Shown piece by piece: positions 18,693 through 27,440 of a stretch of DNA of 64,000 bases. The notes below the pieces were generated by a model. That model worked only from the letters and a program-made list of their open reading frames with translations, searched no databases and was not told the origin of the DNA. The position numbers and the translations under genes are program-made. Every line of letters starts with the position of its first letter. Positions within the stretch are counted from its first letter, which is position 1. Source of the DNA: Acinetobacter genomosp. 15BJ (GTDB lineage: Bacteria > Pseudomonadota > Gammaproteobacteria > Pseudomonadales > Moraxellaceae); contig NZ_KE007345.1 of assembly GCF_000400715.1 (NCBI RefSeq), forward strand, positions 258,351-322,350, written 5' to 3'.

Positions 18693-19620
18693 GCTCTTGT
18701 TGCTCTGTTTCAGCAGGTTGATGGGTATGCTTACAATTCATTTCTTCATCATCTTCAATCTGCAAGGTCACCTCAGCAATCCCATGCTCATGTGACAACA
18801 TTTCCGTTGCAACACGATGCAACTGATTGCGATCGGCCTGCGGTGCAAATAAATGTACAGTCAGATGAATATTTTTCGAGGTAATTGCCCACACCTTCAA
18901 TTGATGGATACTTTCAACACCCTCTAGCGCAAGTAAATCATTACGCAGCTTTTCAATATCAACTTCTTCTGGAACACCTTCCAATAAGATATTGATACTT
19001 TGCTTGAGCAGAATCCATGTTCTCGGCAATACCCAAAAACCAATCGCAACCGCAAGAATGGTATCGACCCAATACCAATTGGTGAAATAGATCACCACAG
19101 CACCTACAATAACAGCGACTGAACCCAATGCGTCACTCAGCACTTCTAAATATGCGCCTTTCATATTCAGGCTTTCAGCAGCACTGGACATTAACAATTT
19201 CATAGAAATTAAATTAATAATCAGACCCAAGCTCGCCACAATCAGCATACCGACACTTTGAATTTCAGGTGGTTGCGTAAAGCGCTGATAAGCTTCGTAC
19301 AGAATGTACATTGCCACAAAGAACAACATTGACGCATTAAACAAGGCTGCTAGAATTTCAAAGCGCTGATAGCCAAACGTACGCTTGTTATCTGCTGGAC
19401 GTTTGGCAATTTTAATTGCCACTAAAGCAATCGCCAATGCAGCCGCATCGGTAAACATATGTGCTGCATCGGACAGTAACGCCAAACTCTGGGTGATTAA
19501 ACCCGCAACCACTTCAACCACTAAGAAGGTTGAAGTCAGTATCAGCGCAATGGTGAGTTTTTTGATATTACCTTCAGTGACCGCTGCATGACTATGGTCA
19601 TGCCCTTGATGTCCACCCAT
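18676..19620 (-). CDS. czcD: CDF-family metal cation efflux transporter
   Basis: Inner-membrane zinc/cobalt/cadmium-proton antiporter that lowers cytoplasmic metal. Six hydrophobic helices, the helix-2 motif ALLSDAAHMFTDAAAL and the helix-5 motif EVLSDALGSVAV carry the His/Asp metal site of the CDF family. Histidine-rich ends (GGHQGHDHSHA at the start, HTHQP...EHSHQH at the end) fit a metal-binding role. The start is chosen at 19620 because an AAGGAG ribosome-binding site sits nine bases upstream; a longer frame reaches 19725 without one. Length is then 314 residues. It follows czcA on the same strand with 126 bases between, so it may be a distal member of the czc unit. Confidence 0.93.
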   Translation of the reverse strand: MGGHQGHDHSHAAVTEGNIKKLTIALILTSTFLVVEVVAGLITQSLALLSDAAHMFTDAAALAIALVAIKIAKRPADNKRTFGYQRFEILAALFNASMLFFVAMYILYEAYQRFTQPPEIQSVGMLIVASLGLIINLISMKLLMSSAAESLNMKGAYLEVLSDALGSVAVIVGAVVIYFTNWYWVDTILAVAIGFWVLPRTWILLKQSINILLEGVPEEVDIEKLRNDLLALEGVESIHQLKVWAITSKNIHLTVHLFAPQADRNQLHRVATEMLSHEHGIAEVTLQIEDDEEMNCKHTHQPAETEQQEHSHQH

Positions 19621-19668
19621 GTTGGACTCCTTATCATAATTGAATAAGACCTGTTGCAGTCTTAAAGT

Positions 19669-19732
19669 CAGCCAAAGCGAAAATTGCTTTGGCTGGTTCA
19701 GATTCTTCTTAATAAAGTGCTTCATTAAGAAG
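19669..19732 (-). other. Two hairpins in the czcA-czcD gap
   Basis: CAGCCAAAGC/GCTTTGGCTG (19669-19678 with 19686-19695) and CTTCTTAAT/ATTAAGAAG (19705-19713 with 19724-19732) are perfect inverted repeats. Neither has a good U-run on the minus strand, so RNA processing or partial termination between czcA and czcD is more likely than full termination. Confidence 0.5.
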
Positions 19733-19746
19733 ATAGCATAAACAGA

Positions 19747-22700
19747 TTAAATTGCACTTTCCTGACGTTTGTTCTGTTTGGCTTCATTCATCCAACGATA
19801 CACCACCGGCAAGATCAGCAAGGTCAGTAAAGTAGATGAAATAATCCCACCAATCACCACAGTTGCCAGTGGGCGCTGTACTTCTGCCCCTGTACCCGTG
19901 GCAATTGCCATTGGAATAAAGCCAAGCGATGCAACAAAAGCGGTCATCAAGACAGGACGTAAGCGTAATACGGCACCATGCCAGGTGGCATAGTGAACAT
20001 CATATTGCTCTCGCAGCTCTTTGATAAAACTCAACATCACCAGACCATTCAGCACCGCCACGCCAGAGAGCGCAATAAAACCGACACCCGCAGACATCGA
20101 CAATGGAATATCGCGCAGCCACAGCGCCACCAAACCGCCCGATAGGGCAAATGGCACGCCACTAAATACCAGCAAGCTTTCTTTAAAGTTACTAAACACC
20201 GCCATCAACAGAACGAAGATCATCAGCAATGCCAATGGCACCACAATCTGCATTCTGGCTTTTGCCGAGGCCAGATTTTCAAACTGACCGCCATAACCAA
20301 GCCAATAACCGCTTGGTAATTTTTGCTGAGATAATTTCTGCTGCATCTCACCCACAAATGAGCCCAAATCACGGTCTCGTACGTTGGTGGTGACCACAAC
20401 ACGGCGCTTGCCATTTTCACGGCTGACTTGTGCCAAGCCTAAAATATTCTCCACTTTTGCCACGTCTTGCAGTTTGATCAAGCCACCATTCGGCAGTTGA
20501 ATCGGCAGCATGGCCAATTGCTGAGGCGTACGCATCACATCGTCCAAACGCACTACAAAATCAAAACGACGGTCGCCCTGTAAAATCTGCCCAACACTTT
20601 GTCCACCAATACTTGCAGCAACCAAGTCCTGAATGGATTTCACGGATAAACCATATTGTGCAGCCAGCGCATGATCAATATCGACATTGAGTAACGGTAA
20701 ACCATCCGTTTGCTCAACCTTCACTTCACTTGAACCTGTGATGGTTCTCAGGGTTTGGGCAACTTTTTCTGCTTCTTGATTCAATACTTGCATATCATCA
20801 CCAAAAATTTTCACCCCAATATCACTACGTACGCCTGAAATCAGTTCGTTGAAACGTAATTCAATCGGTTGAGAAAACTCACTGTTGTTGCCTGGAATTT
20901 TCTCAACATAGGCCAACATTTTGGTTCTAAGCTCGTCAATGGTTTCCGATTTATCGGGCCATTGATCACGCGGCTTTAACAAAATGATTGCATCAGAAAT
21001 ATTGGGAGGCATCACATCAGTTGCCACTTCGGCCGTACCTGTACGGGCAAAGATCGCTTTGATTTCTGGAAACTCTGCGAGTAATTGCTTCTCAACACTT
21101 TCTTGAATCTTCAGTGATTCTTCAATTCCTGTACTTGGTGCACGCATCAACTGTAAAGCAAAGTCACCTTCACTCAGTTGTGGCGCAAACTCACTACCGA
21201 CACGCGAACCAATCGCAGCTGTGAGTATCAAAATAGTCACCGCACCAGCCACTACCACATAGCGGAAAGCATAGGCTTTATCCAGCAAGGCTTCATAACC
21301 GCTTTTTAATGCAGCCATCCAACGACTTTCTTTCTCTTTGACCTCACCTGTAACAAATAACGCCACCGCAGCAGGGACGAAAGTAACGGATAAAATAATG
21401 GCACCAATCAAGGCCAAGACCACAGTCATTGCCATTGGGTGGAACATTTTCGCTTCTACACCTGCCAGTGCAAAGATTGGCAAATACACCACCATAATAA
21501 TGATTTGTCCAAAAATCAGCGGACGTCGTGCCTGTTTTGCAGCCAAGAAGACTTCGGTAAAACGTTCTGAACGGGTCAGGAGTCGACCTTTATGATGCTG
21601 TGCCTCTGCCAGCCGTCGGATACAGTTTTCGACAATCACCACCGCACCATCGACAATAATCCCGAAGTCCAATGCCCCTAAACTCATCAGGTTGGCACTG
21701 ATTTTCTGCTCCGCCATCCCTGTCAGGGTAAACAGCATTGATAAGGGAATAATACAGGCGGTAATCAATGCCGCACGGAAGTTACCCAAGAATACAAACA
21801 GGATCACAATCACCAAGATTGCACCTTCGATCAGGTTCTTGGCCACTGTTTTAATGGCTTTATCAACCAAATTACTACGGTTATAGACCGTTTCGACCAC
21901 CACCCCTTCAGGTAATGAACGCTTGATTTCCTGCATTTTACTGTCTAACGCTTGAGCGATGGATTTACTGTTCTCACCCATCATCATCATCGCGATACCC
22001 AGTACAGTTTCTTCACCGTTATAGGTGGCACCACCTGTTCTCAGATCATGTCCAATCGAAACCGTTGCAACATCGGCAACACGGATCGGCAAACCATTCT
22101 TGGTACTGACCGTGACATTCTCAATATCTTGTACGGTTTTCAGCATACCTGGAATACGCACCGTAAGCTGCTGACCATTTTCTTCAATAAAACCCGCACC
22201 GCGGTTTTCATTATTTTCAGTGAGTACAGTCTGCAAATCGGTTAACGGAATTTGCAGTTGCTGTAAACGTTTCAGATCAGGAGAAACCACATAGGTCTTG
22301 TTATAGCCACCAATGGTGTTGATTTCTGCAACACCCGGCACACGCTGTAATTGAGGACGAACAATCCAGTCCTGAATTTCACGAAGATCCATGGCTTCAT
22401 AAGGTGTACCATCGGCCTTTTTGGCATTCGGTTCAGCCTTGATTACCCATTGATAGATCTCACCCAGACCAGTTGAAATCGGTGACATTTGTGGATCAAT
22501 ATCATCAGGCAAAGCACTCTTGGCTTCCTGTAAACGCTGGTTAATCAGCTGACGCGCCCAATAGATATCGGTACCATCTTTAAAGATCACCGTGACTTGG
22601 GATAAGCCGTAACGGGAGATCGAACGGGTTTGCTCCAAGTTCGGAATACCCGACATGGCATTTTCAATCGGATAGGTAATTCGCTGTTCAACCTCAGGTG

Positions 22701-22914
22701 CGGTAAATCCCCCCGCCTGACTGTTAATTTGTACCTGTACGTTGGTAATGTCAGGCACGGCATCAATCGAAAGCTTTTGATAGCTATAAATGCCGACCCC
22801 GATCCATGCGACGACAAACAGCATGACCCAAATCGCGTTGCGAATGGAAAATTGAATAATCCGGTCAAATAGGCCTTCCGCGGGAGGAAGCTCTAACTTA
22901 TCTTTAGTGTCCAT
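19747..22914 (-). CDS. czcA: Heavy-metal RND efflux pump CzcA
   Basis: Inner-membrane proton-driven pump of the HME-RND family, working with CzcB and CzcC to expel divalent metals. At 1055 residues with two sets of transmembrane helices and two large periplasmic loops it has the normal size. The helix-4 signature DFGIIVDGAVVIVEN begins at D416; this DFG-type form marks the Co/Zn/Cd (HME1) group rather than the Cu/Ag CusA group. The start overlaps the czcB stop by 11 bases, so translation is coupled. Exact metal range cannot be read from sequence. Confidence 0.95.
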   Translation of the reverse strand: MDTKDKLELPPAEGLFDRIIQFSIRNAIWVMLFVVAWIGVGIYSYQKLSIDAVPDITNVQVQINSQAGGFTAPEVEQRITYPIENAMSGIPNLEQTRSISRYGLSQVTVIFKDGTDIYWARQLINQRLQEAKSALPDDIDPQMSPISTGLGEIYQWVIKAEPNAKKADGTPYEAMDLREIQDWIVRPQLQRVPGVAEINTIGGYNKTYVVSPDLKRLQQLQIPLTDLQTVLTENNENRGAGFIEENGQQLTVRIPGMLKTVQDIENVTVSTKNGLPIRVADVATVSIGHDLRTGGATYNGEETVLGIAMMMMGENSKSIAQALDSKMQEIKRSLPEGVVVETVYNRSNLVDKAIKTVAKNLIEGAILVIVILFVFLGNFRAALITACIIPLSMLFTLTGMAEQKISANLMSLGALDFGIIVDGAVVIVENCIRRLAEAQHHKGRLLTRSERFTEVFLAAKQARRPLIFGQIIIMVVYLPIFALAGVEAKMFHPMAMTVVLALIGAIILSVTFVPAAVALFVTGEVKEKESRWMAALKSGYEALLDKAYAFRYVVVAGAVTILILTAAIGSRVGSEFAPQLSEGDFALQLMRAPSTGIEESLKIQESVEKQLLAEFPEIKAIFARTGTAEVATDVMPPNISDAIILLKPRDQWPDKSETIDELRTKMLAYVEKIPGNNSEFSQPIELRFNELISGVRSDIGVKIFGDDMQVLNQEAEKVAQTLRTITGSSEVKVEQTDGLPLLNVDIDHALAAQYGLSVKSIQDLVAASIGGQSVGQILQGDRRFDFVVRLDDVMRTPQQLAMLPIQLPNGGLIKLQDVAKVENILGLAQVSRENGKRRVVVTTNVRDRDLGSFVGEMQQKLSQQKLPSGYWLGYGGQFENLASAKARMQIVVPLALLMIFVLLMAVFSNFKESLLVFSGVPFALSGGLVALWLRDIPLSMSAGVGFIALSGVAVLNGLVMLSFIKELREQYDVHYATWHGAVLRLRPVLMTAFVASLGFIPMAIATGTGAEVQRPLATVVIGGIISSTLLTLLILPVVYRWMNEAKQNKRQESAI

Positions 22915-24136
22915 GCTCAGCCTCTCCCTTCTCGATCTCAGATTTCAAAAGGAAACTGCCTTGACTGACATATTGTTGCTTTTCAGTCAGACCAGATTGG
23001 ATTTCCACCCACAGTCCATCACTTGAGTAGCTACCCAGTTGTACAGGTGTTGGAGTGAAATGCATTTGGTCTTTCTCTTGCTTAGCGACAAAAACCGTGG
23101 CTTTGCCTTCGATCTGCTGAATGGCCGCTTTGGCAACACGTAGCACAGGCTTCTTATCCGTACCATCTAACAGCACATTCACCATCAAATTAGGTCGTAA
23201 TTCTTTGGCTGGGGTTAACACTTTGGCACGAACCTGCAAACGACCAGTCTGCGTATCTGCCGCTGTAGTTAAGGTCTGGATTTTCGCTTTAAAGCTATTA
23301 TTGGTTTGTAGCGATTTAAACTCGATCTGCTGATCCGGTTGGACATTGATGTTATTGACGCTCGGTAAAATAAACTCAATCCACAGTTGATCCAATTGAT
23401 CGATCACAAATAACTGCTTATCTGCGGTAATCTGCTCACCCACCACAATATCTTTCAAACTCACCACACCACTTAAAGGTGCGGTCAACACATAACGACC
23501 CTGACTGCCACTGGATGCACCCAAGGCAGATAAACGGCTACGCGCGGCTTGTACCTGAATCTGTGCCTGACGATAAGCATTATAGGCACGTTGATAATCC
23601 TGACGTGCGGAAACACCTTGTTCCCAAAGTTGTTTTTCACGTTGATAGTCTTGCTGTGCAAGGGTTAAAGCTTCTTGTGCAATACTTAAATTGGCTTGCT
23701 GATCAACCAAATCTGGAATAAATAAGGTCGCTAAAACTTGCCCTTTTTTTACTTGCTGACCCAGTACGGCATTGACACTTTCCACTCGTCCAGCAAAGGT
23801 GGCTGAAACATGCGCTTGCTGATCGGTATTGGTCACCAATTTTGCTGGGTAAGCAAATTGCTGTCCGACTTCACCTACACCGACTTGAGCCAATTTAACA
23901 CCATATTCAGTCATCTGCTTTGGGCTTAGGTTTAAGCTACCTTCCTCACTTTCCTGACCCTGCCCAGCTTCACCTTCTGTATGTCCTTCCTCACCTTCAG
24001 CATGACTATCAGCCGCAGTTGCATCACCGCTGGCTTTGTTCTTGCCAGTGAAAAATAATAACGCGCTGAGAACTAAGCCAATGGCAACAACCAGAATGAC
24101 CCAAAACCACTGTTTTTTAGATTTATTTGTCGACAT
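22904..24136 (-). CDS. czcB: Metal efflux periplasmic adaptor CzcB
   Basis: Membrane-fusion protein linking CzcA to the outer-membrane channel. A single N-terminal membrane anchor (about residues 10-30) is followed by a His/Glu-rich linker (about 40-65) likely to bind metal, then a barrel-sandwich domain (HVSATFAGRVESVNAVLGQ...), a helical hairpin (about 150-210) and a beta-barrel. Length 410 residues. It overlaps the czcC stop (TAATG) and the czcA start, indicating one polycistronic message. Confidence 0.93.
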   Translation of the reverse strand: MSTNKSKKQWFWVILVVAIGLVLSALLFFTGKNKASGDATAADSHAEGEEGHTEGEAGQGQESEEGSLNLSPKQMTEYGVKLAQVGVGEVGQQFAYPAKLVTNTDQQAHVSATFAGRVESVNAVLGQQVKKGQVLATLFIPDLVDQQANLSIAQEALTLAQQDYQREKQLWEQGVSARQDYQRAYNAYRQAQIQVQAARSRLSALGASSGSQGRYVLTAPLSGVVSLKDIVVGEQITADKQLFVIDQLDQLWIEFILPSVNNINVQPDQQIEFKSLQTNNSFKAKIQTLTTAADTQTGRLQVRAKVLTPAKELRPNLMVNVLLDGTDKKPVLRVAKAAIQQIEGKATVFVAKQEKDQMHFTPTPVQLGSYSSDGLWVEIQSGLTEKQQYVSQGSFLLKSEIEKGEAEHGH

Positions 24137-25554
24137 TATTCTGCTCCTACTACAGTGGGAAGGTTATTGGTATCTTTCCAAAGGGTTTGATTAATCTGGT
24201 TTAAAGCATCACTTGAACTCACCATACTCGGCTCAATTCCCAGTGCTAAACTCTCTGCATCAATTTGCTTTTGCCATGCACTCTTGAGTAACTGCACTTT
24301 ATTTAAACGTTGATCTTGCAATTGCATGGTGGCTTGCTGCACATCGGTAATGGCATATTTACCGACTTTGAAACCGAGCAACATTTTTTCTTGCACCGTT
24401 TCAGACAATGGAATTTGTCGTTGATTGACTAAATCGAACTGTTGTTTCAACCCAGCCAACTCTGCAGTTAAGGTCTGAATGGCATTTAAGTTTTGCTGTT
24501 TGTAAAACTGTTGCTGTTTGACCAATAAATCTTGTTTGGCATTGGCAATTCGTAATGAATACTGCTGACGATTAAAAATATTCAAAGGGATATCGATGCC
24601 CACTCTGAATTTGTTATCGGTCGAGTTTGTATCAGCGCTTTTACTTTGCACCATACCTAAATTGACCGTCGGATTCGGTCGATTAGAAACTTTTAAATAA
24701 TCGATATTGGCTTTTTGGCGTACAATATCGAGTTGAATAGCACGCTCAAATAAATTGTTCTGCAAATAATCTTGCAAATCATTTTGTTGTGGCCAGACAT
24801 TGCTTGCCTGAGTAGAGAAACGGTTATCGGTACTACCCCACAGATTTGCCAATTGACGCTTTGCAGTGGCTAAAGAGAGTTCGGTTTGTTGAAATAACCG
24901 TTGATTTTCAATATGCGCCATCAAGGTACGATCTAAATCAACCTGCGCAATGCTGCCCGCTTTGAGTCTTAAGCGCGTTGCATCCAAAGTATCCTGACTG
25001 GTTTTTAACTGTGCCTGAACCACATCATGTTCCAGCTCTAGCACCACCACTTGCGACCACAGATATTTAACTGCTAACTCAAGTTGCGCATTGTAGAGCT
25101 CCTGATTAAGCCCCACTTGAGATGCTTGTACATCGGCAAGCTTAACCGCAGCACGGCGTTGACCAAAAATGTCTAATTTTTGTGAAACACCAAATTCCAG
25201 CTCTTTGTCTTTACCTGACCTAAAGTCGGTTTGCTGAATAGAAATACTTGGATTCGACCACAACCCAGCTTGTTTCACATTGGCCTCAGCGATCCCTTGC
25301 TGGGTTTGCCACACCCCTGTGCCTGCCTGATATTGTTTCACATCCTGCAAAATTTGCTCAAAATTCAGATTACGTTGTGCAGCCTTGGTTGCAGGCTGAT
25401 TTGCATCAAGTAAAGATTCTGCGGCAATGGATGGACTCAAAATGGCAGTGCTTAAGGCAAGTGCCAACACTGACCACTTCAATGACAATTGAGTACGATT
25501 TTTTCGCGTATGCTGCTCAACTGCATGAATACGCTGATTTAAACTAGAAGACAT
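24136..25554 (-). CDS. czcC: Metal efflux outer-membrane protein CzcC
   Basis: TolC-like outer-membrane factor of the Czc pump. The N-terminus is a long basic leader followed by a hydrophobic stretch ending in SIAAES, consistent with a signal peptide of unusual length (about 45 residues). The mature part has the long helical repeats of the OEP family, seen as two similar halves. Length 472 residues. It lies 54 bases downstream of the czcI stop and overlaps czcB by one base. Confidence 0.9.
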   Translation of the reverse strand: MSSSLNQRIHAVEQHTRKNRTQLSLKWSVLALALSTAILSPSIAAESLLDANQPATKAAQRNLNFEQILQDVKQYQAGTGVWQTQQGIAEANVKQAGLWSNPSISIQQTDFRSGKDKELEFGVSQKLDIFGQRRAAVKLADVQASQVGLNQELYNAQLELAVKYLWSQVVVLELEHDVVQAQLKTSQDTLDATRLRLKAGSIAQVDLDRTLMAHIENQRLFQQTELSLATAKRQLANLWGSTDNRFSTQASNVWPQQNDLQDYLQNNLFERAIQLDIVRQKANIDYLKVSNRPNPTVNLGMVQSKSADTNSTDNKFRVGIDIPLNIFNRQQYSLRIANAKQDLLVKQQQFYKQQNLNAIQTLTAELAGLKQQFDLVNQRQIPLSETVQEKMLLGFKVGKYAITDVQQATMQLQDQRLNKVQLLKSAWQKQIDAESLALGIEPSMVSSSDALNQINQTLWKDTNNLPTVVGAE

Positions 25555-25608
25555 ATAAAGCCCCGCAAAGTAATAAGATTACGGTGGGCTATTTTTCGGC
25601 TACCCCAC

Positions 25609-26010
25609 CTATAGCGGGGTTAATAAAGGCGGCGGATTTAGCCCTGAAAGATGTGGAGACTGGTAGGAGTTGGACCAGTAATATTTTTGTTCTACATCCT
25701 GACTGTGCAACATTGGTTCATTTATACGTTGCTGAACTTCAGCCACCACCACATGAAAACAAGATGGAAGATGGTCATGATGATCTTGCAAGTTTAATGG
25801 CATTGGTAAATCTGCTGCGACTTTTTCGAAGACAGCGCCTTGTTCAGAACTGTGTTTCTTTTCAGCAACATGATGCCCTAAATGATTCAATGTGCTGTAT
25901 TCACTGACCGTTTCATGCGCGCAAAAAGCTGCCGCCACATTCCAGAAACTTTGGAACATGAACAAACTCAGCAAGACGGTCACGAAAACAGTTGAGCGTT
26001 GCAACAGCAC
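25609..26010 (-). CDS. czcI: CzcI-like small periplasmic metal protein
   Basis: A 133-residue exported protein at the head of the czc unit. A hydrophobic signal sequence ends near AAAFC; the mature start CAHE and the segment LGHHVAEKKH resemble the Cupriavidus CzcI pattern of a cysteine and clustered histidines. CzcI is thought to modulate induction of czc genes, but its mechanism is not settled. Start choice is uncertain: GTG at 26010 has its AAGGG ribosome-binding site too close, and the in-frame TTG at 26004 has better spacing. The C-terminal tail is proline-rich. Confidence 0.75.
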   Translation of the reverse strand: MLLQRSTVFVTVLLSLFMFQSFWNVAAAFCAHETVSEYSTLNHLGHHVAEKKHSSEQGAVFEKVAADLPMPLNLQDHHDHLPSCFHVVVAEVQQRINEPMLHSQDVEQKYYWSNSYQSPHLSGLNPPPLLTPL

Positions 26011-26126
26011 ACCCTTACAGTAAATTGCACAAAGGCACTATAGCAGGCTATGCCAATGTAATAAAATTACAAAACGATTTTCAGTCAATTTCTCACTGAT
26101 TTAAAACGTTTTTTGATTCTCATTCA

Positions 26127-26141
26127 TGATAATAATGTTCT
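26127..26141 (+). promoter_or_regulatory. Weak Fur-box-like site before the lipoprotein gene
   Basis: TGATAATAATGTTCT matches the left half of the Fur 7-1-7 consensus perfectly and the right half at four of seven positions. It lies 17 bases upstream of the start codon. Confidence 0.3.
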
Positions 26142-26157
26142 CTCTTGCGGGTATTTT

Positions 26158-26844
26158 ATGTATAAAATCTTCTCTCTTTGGGTCTTAGCCATGGCCTTAA
26201 GTGGATGTGCAACCAACCTACTTTCCACTGCCTTACCCAATGAAAGCACTCAGGTTCAAACCACCACTCTGAAAACCGATCAGATTGTGGCTCTCGGACA
26301 AGCCATTCAAAATGAAAAAAGCCAAGGTCTGGTATTTATTGGACAAGATTTCAATTACTTAATGACCGATGGTAGTACTGAACTCCTAAAACTTTTGCAT
26401 GCCATTCCAGCAGAACAACGCAGCTTTAGTCATCCTAGCCCACTGGTACTGACCATGGATGACCCGAATCATTTTCGCGGCGTATTACAAATTCGCTATC
26501 ACACCCGTATGGTCGATCTCAATCCAAAGCAAAAAGAATTATTGAAATCCTTAGGTTTTAGACAAAATTTTGACTTGATTCAGAATCAAGAAACTGCGCC
26601 TTATCCTTATATCAATGTGTTTTTTAAAGGGCAGCTGTATCAAGCACTTGATCAGCAAAAAATCCAACAAAAATTGGCGCAACCCTATCCAATTACCTTA
26701 CAACAAGAGACCACTATCACGACCAAACATCCAGTCAAACGAGCAACCCGTATGGTGCTCTATCCTTTGGCGATGGTCTTCGATGTGGTCACTGTTGCAC
26801 CGCTACTGATGTGGTCGGATCTACGAGGTGATTTTAATAAATAG
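26158..26844 (+). CDS. Lipoprotein of unknown function
   Basis: The start at 26158 gives a standard lipoprotein signal: MYK, a hydrophobic core and the lipobox LSGC with Cys at about residue 17. The mature part (about 210 residues) has an alternating strand/helix pattern, and near the C-terminus a hydrophobic stretch (YPLAMVFDVVTVAPLLMW) that might associate with membrane. The family is not recognised. It is divergent from czcI with about 150 bases between, so a shared regulatory region is possible, but nothing in the protein points to metal binding. Confidence 0.75.
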   Translation: MYKIFSLWVLAMALSGCATNLLSTALPNESTQVQTTTLKTDQIVALGQAIQNEKSQGLVFIGQDFNYLMTDGSTELLKLLHAIPAEQRSFSHPSPLVLTMDDPNHFRGVLQIRYHTRMVDLNPKQKELLKSLGFRQNFDLIQNQETAPYPYINVFFKGQLYQALDQQKIQQKLAQPYPITLQQETTITTKHPVKRATRMVLYPLAMVFDVVTVAPLLMWSDLRGDFNK

Positions 26845-26869
26845 ACACAAATAAATTGCTACACGTTAG

Positions 26870-26909
26870 ATAAGCCAATGACCTAAACAATCAGGTATTG
26901 GCTTATTTC
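26870..26909 (+). terminator. Terminator of the lipoprotein gene
   Basis: A 14-bp interrupted stem: ATAAGCCAAT with ATTGGCTTAT and inner ACCT with AGGT, one bulged G, followed by a T-rich stretch. Confidence 0.8.
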
Positions 26910-27017
26910 TTATCGCATTTTTCACTGCTGTGGAATACACAAATAGAACAATAGCTGCAAAGAAAAAACATATATTAAAAACATAATAATGAAAAACTTA
27001 GCTCAAGGAGTTGCATG

Positions 27018-27395
27018 ATGAATATTGCAAGTATCAAACAGCGGTTGCATTCCTATTGTTCTGGTTTGGTTCAACAGAACATCATCTCTGAGTCTGAACG
27101 AGAAATTCATAAAGCTGAGTTTTTTCAAACATTGGCACATCATGAACACGAGCAAGACAGCCACCCTTTTATCTCAGCCAATGACCGCAATGCGGTTTGG
27201 TATTTCCTTCGTGCAGCCTTACGTGGCAATGCAGATGCCGCTTTTAAACTAGGCGAAAGCTATTTGCATGGCGAGTTAGGTTTAGACAAAAATTATGGCA
27301 AAGCTCAATATTGGTTAGAACGCGCAGCCCATTTAGGGCATCCTGAAGCGAAAGCCTATTTATATAGTGCATTCAGTGAATTAGCTTTTTCATAA
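27018..27395 (+). CDS. Sel1-repeat-like small protein
   Basis: A 125-residue protein whose C-terminal half (YFLRAALRGNADAAFKLGESYLHG and YWLERAAHLGHPEAKAYLYS) shows two Sel1-like helical repeats, usually protein-interaction modules. No signal peptide is seen. Two in-frame ATG codons are adjacent (27015 and 27018); the AAGGAG at 27005-27010 favours the second. It stands alone with a terminator downstream. The partner is unknown. Confidence 0.75.
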   Translation: MNIASIKQRLHSYCSGLVQQNIISESEREIHKAEFFQTLAHHEHEQDSHPFISANDRNAVWYFLRAALRGNADAAFKLGESYLHGELGLDKNYGKAQYWLERAAHLGHPEAKAYLYSAFSELAFS

Positions 27396-27400
27396 GCATA

Positions 27401-27429
27401 AAAAAACCAGCTCGGAAGCTGGTTTTTTT
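27401..27429. terminator. Bidirectional terminator between Sel1 gene and ettA
   Basis: An AACCAGCT/AGCTGGTT stem (27405-27412 with 27417-27424) with A-run and T-run on opposite sides serves both convergent genes. Confidence 0.88.
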
Positions 27430-27440
27430 ATTGACAGGAA

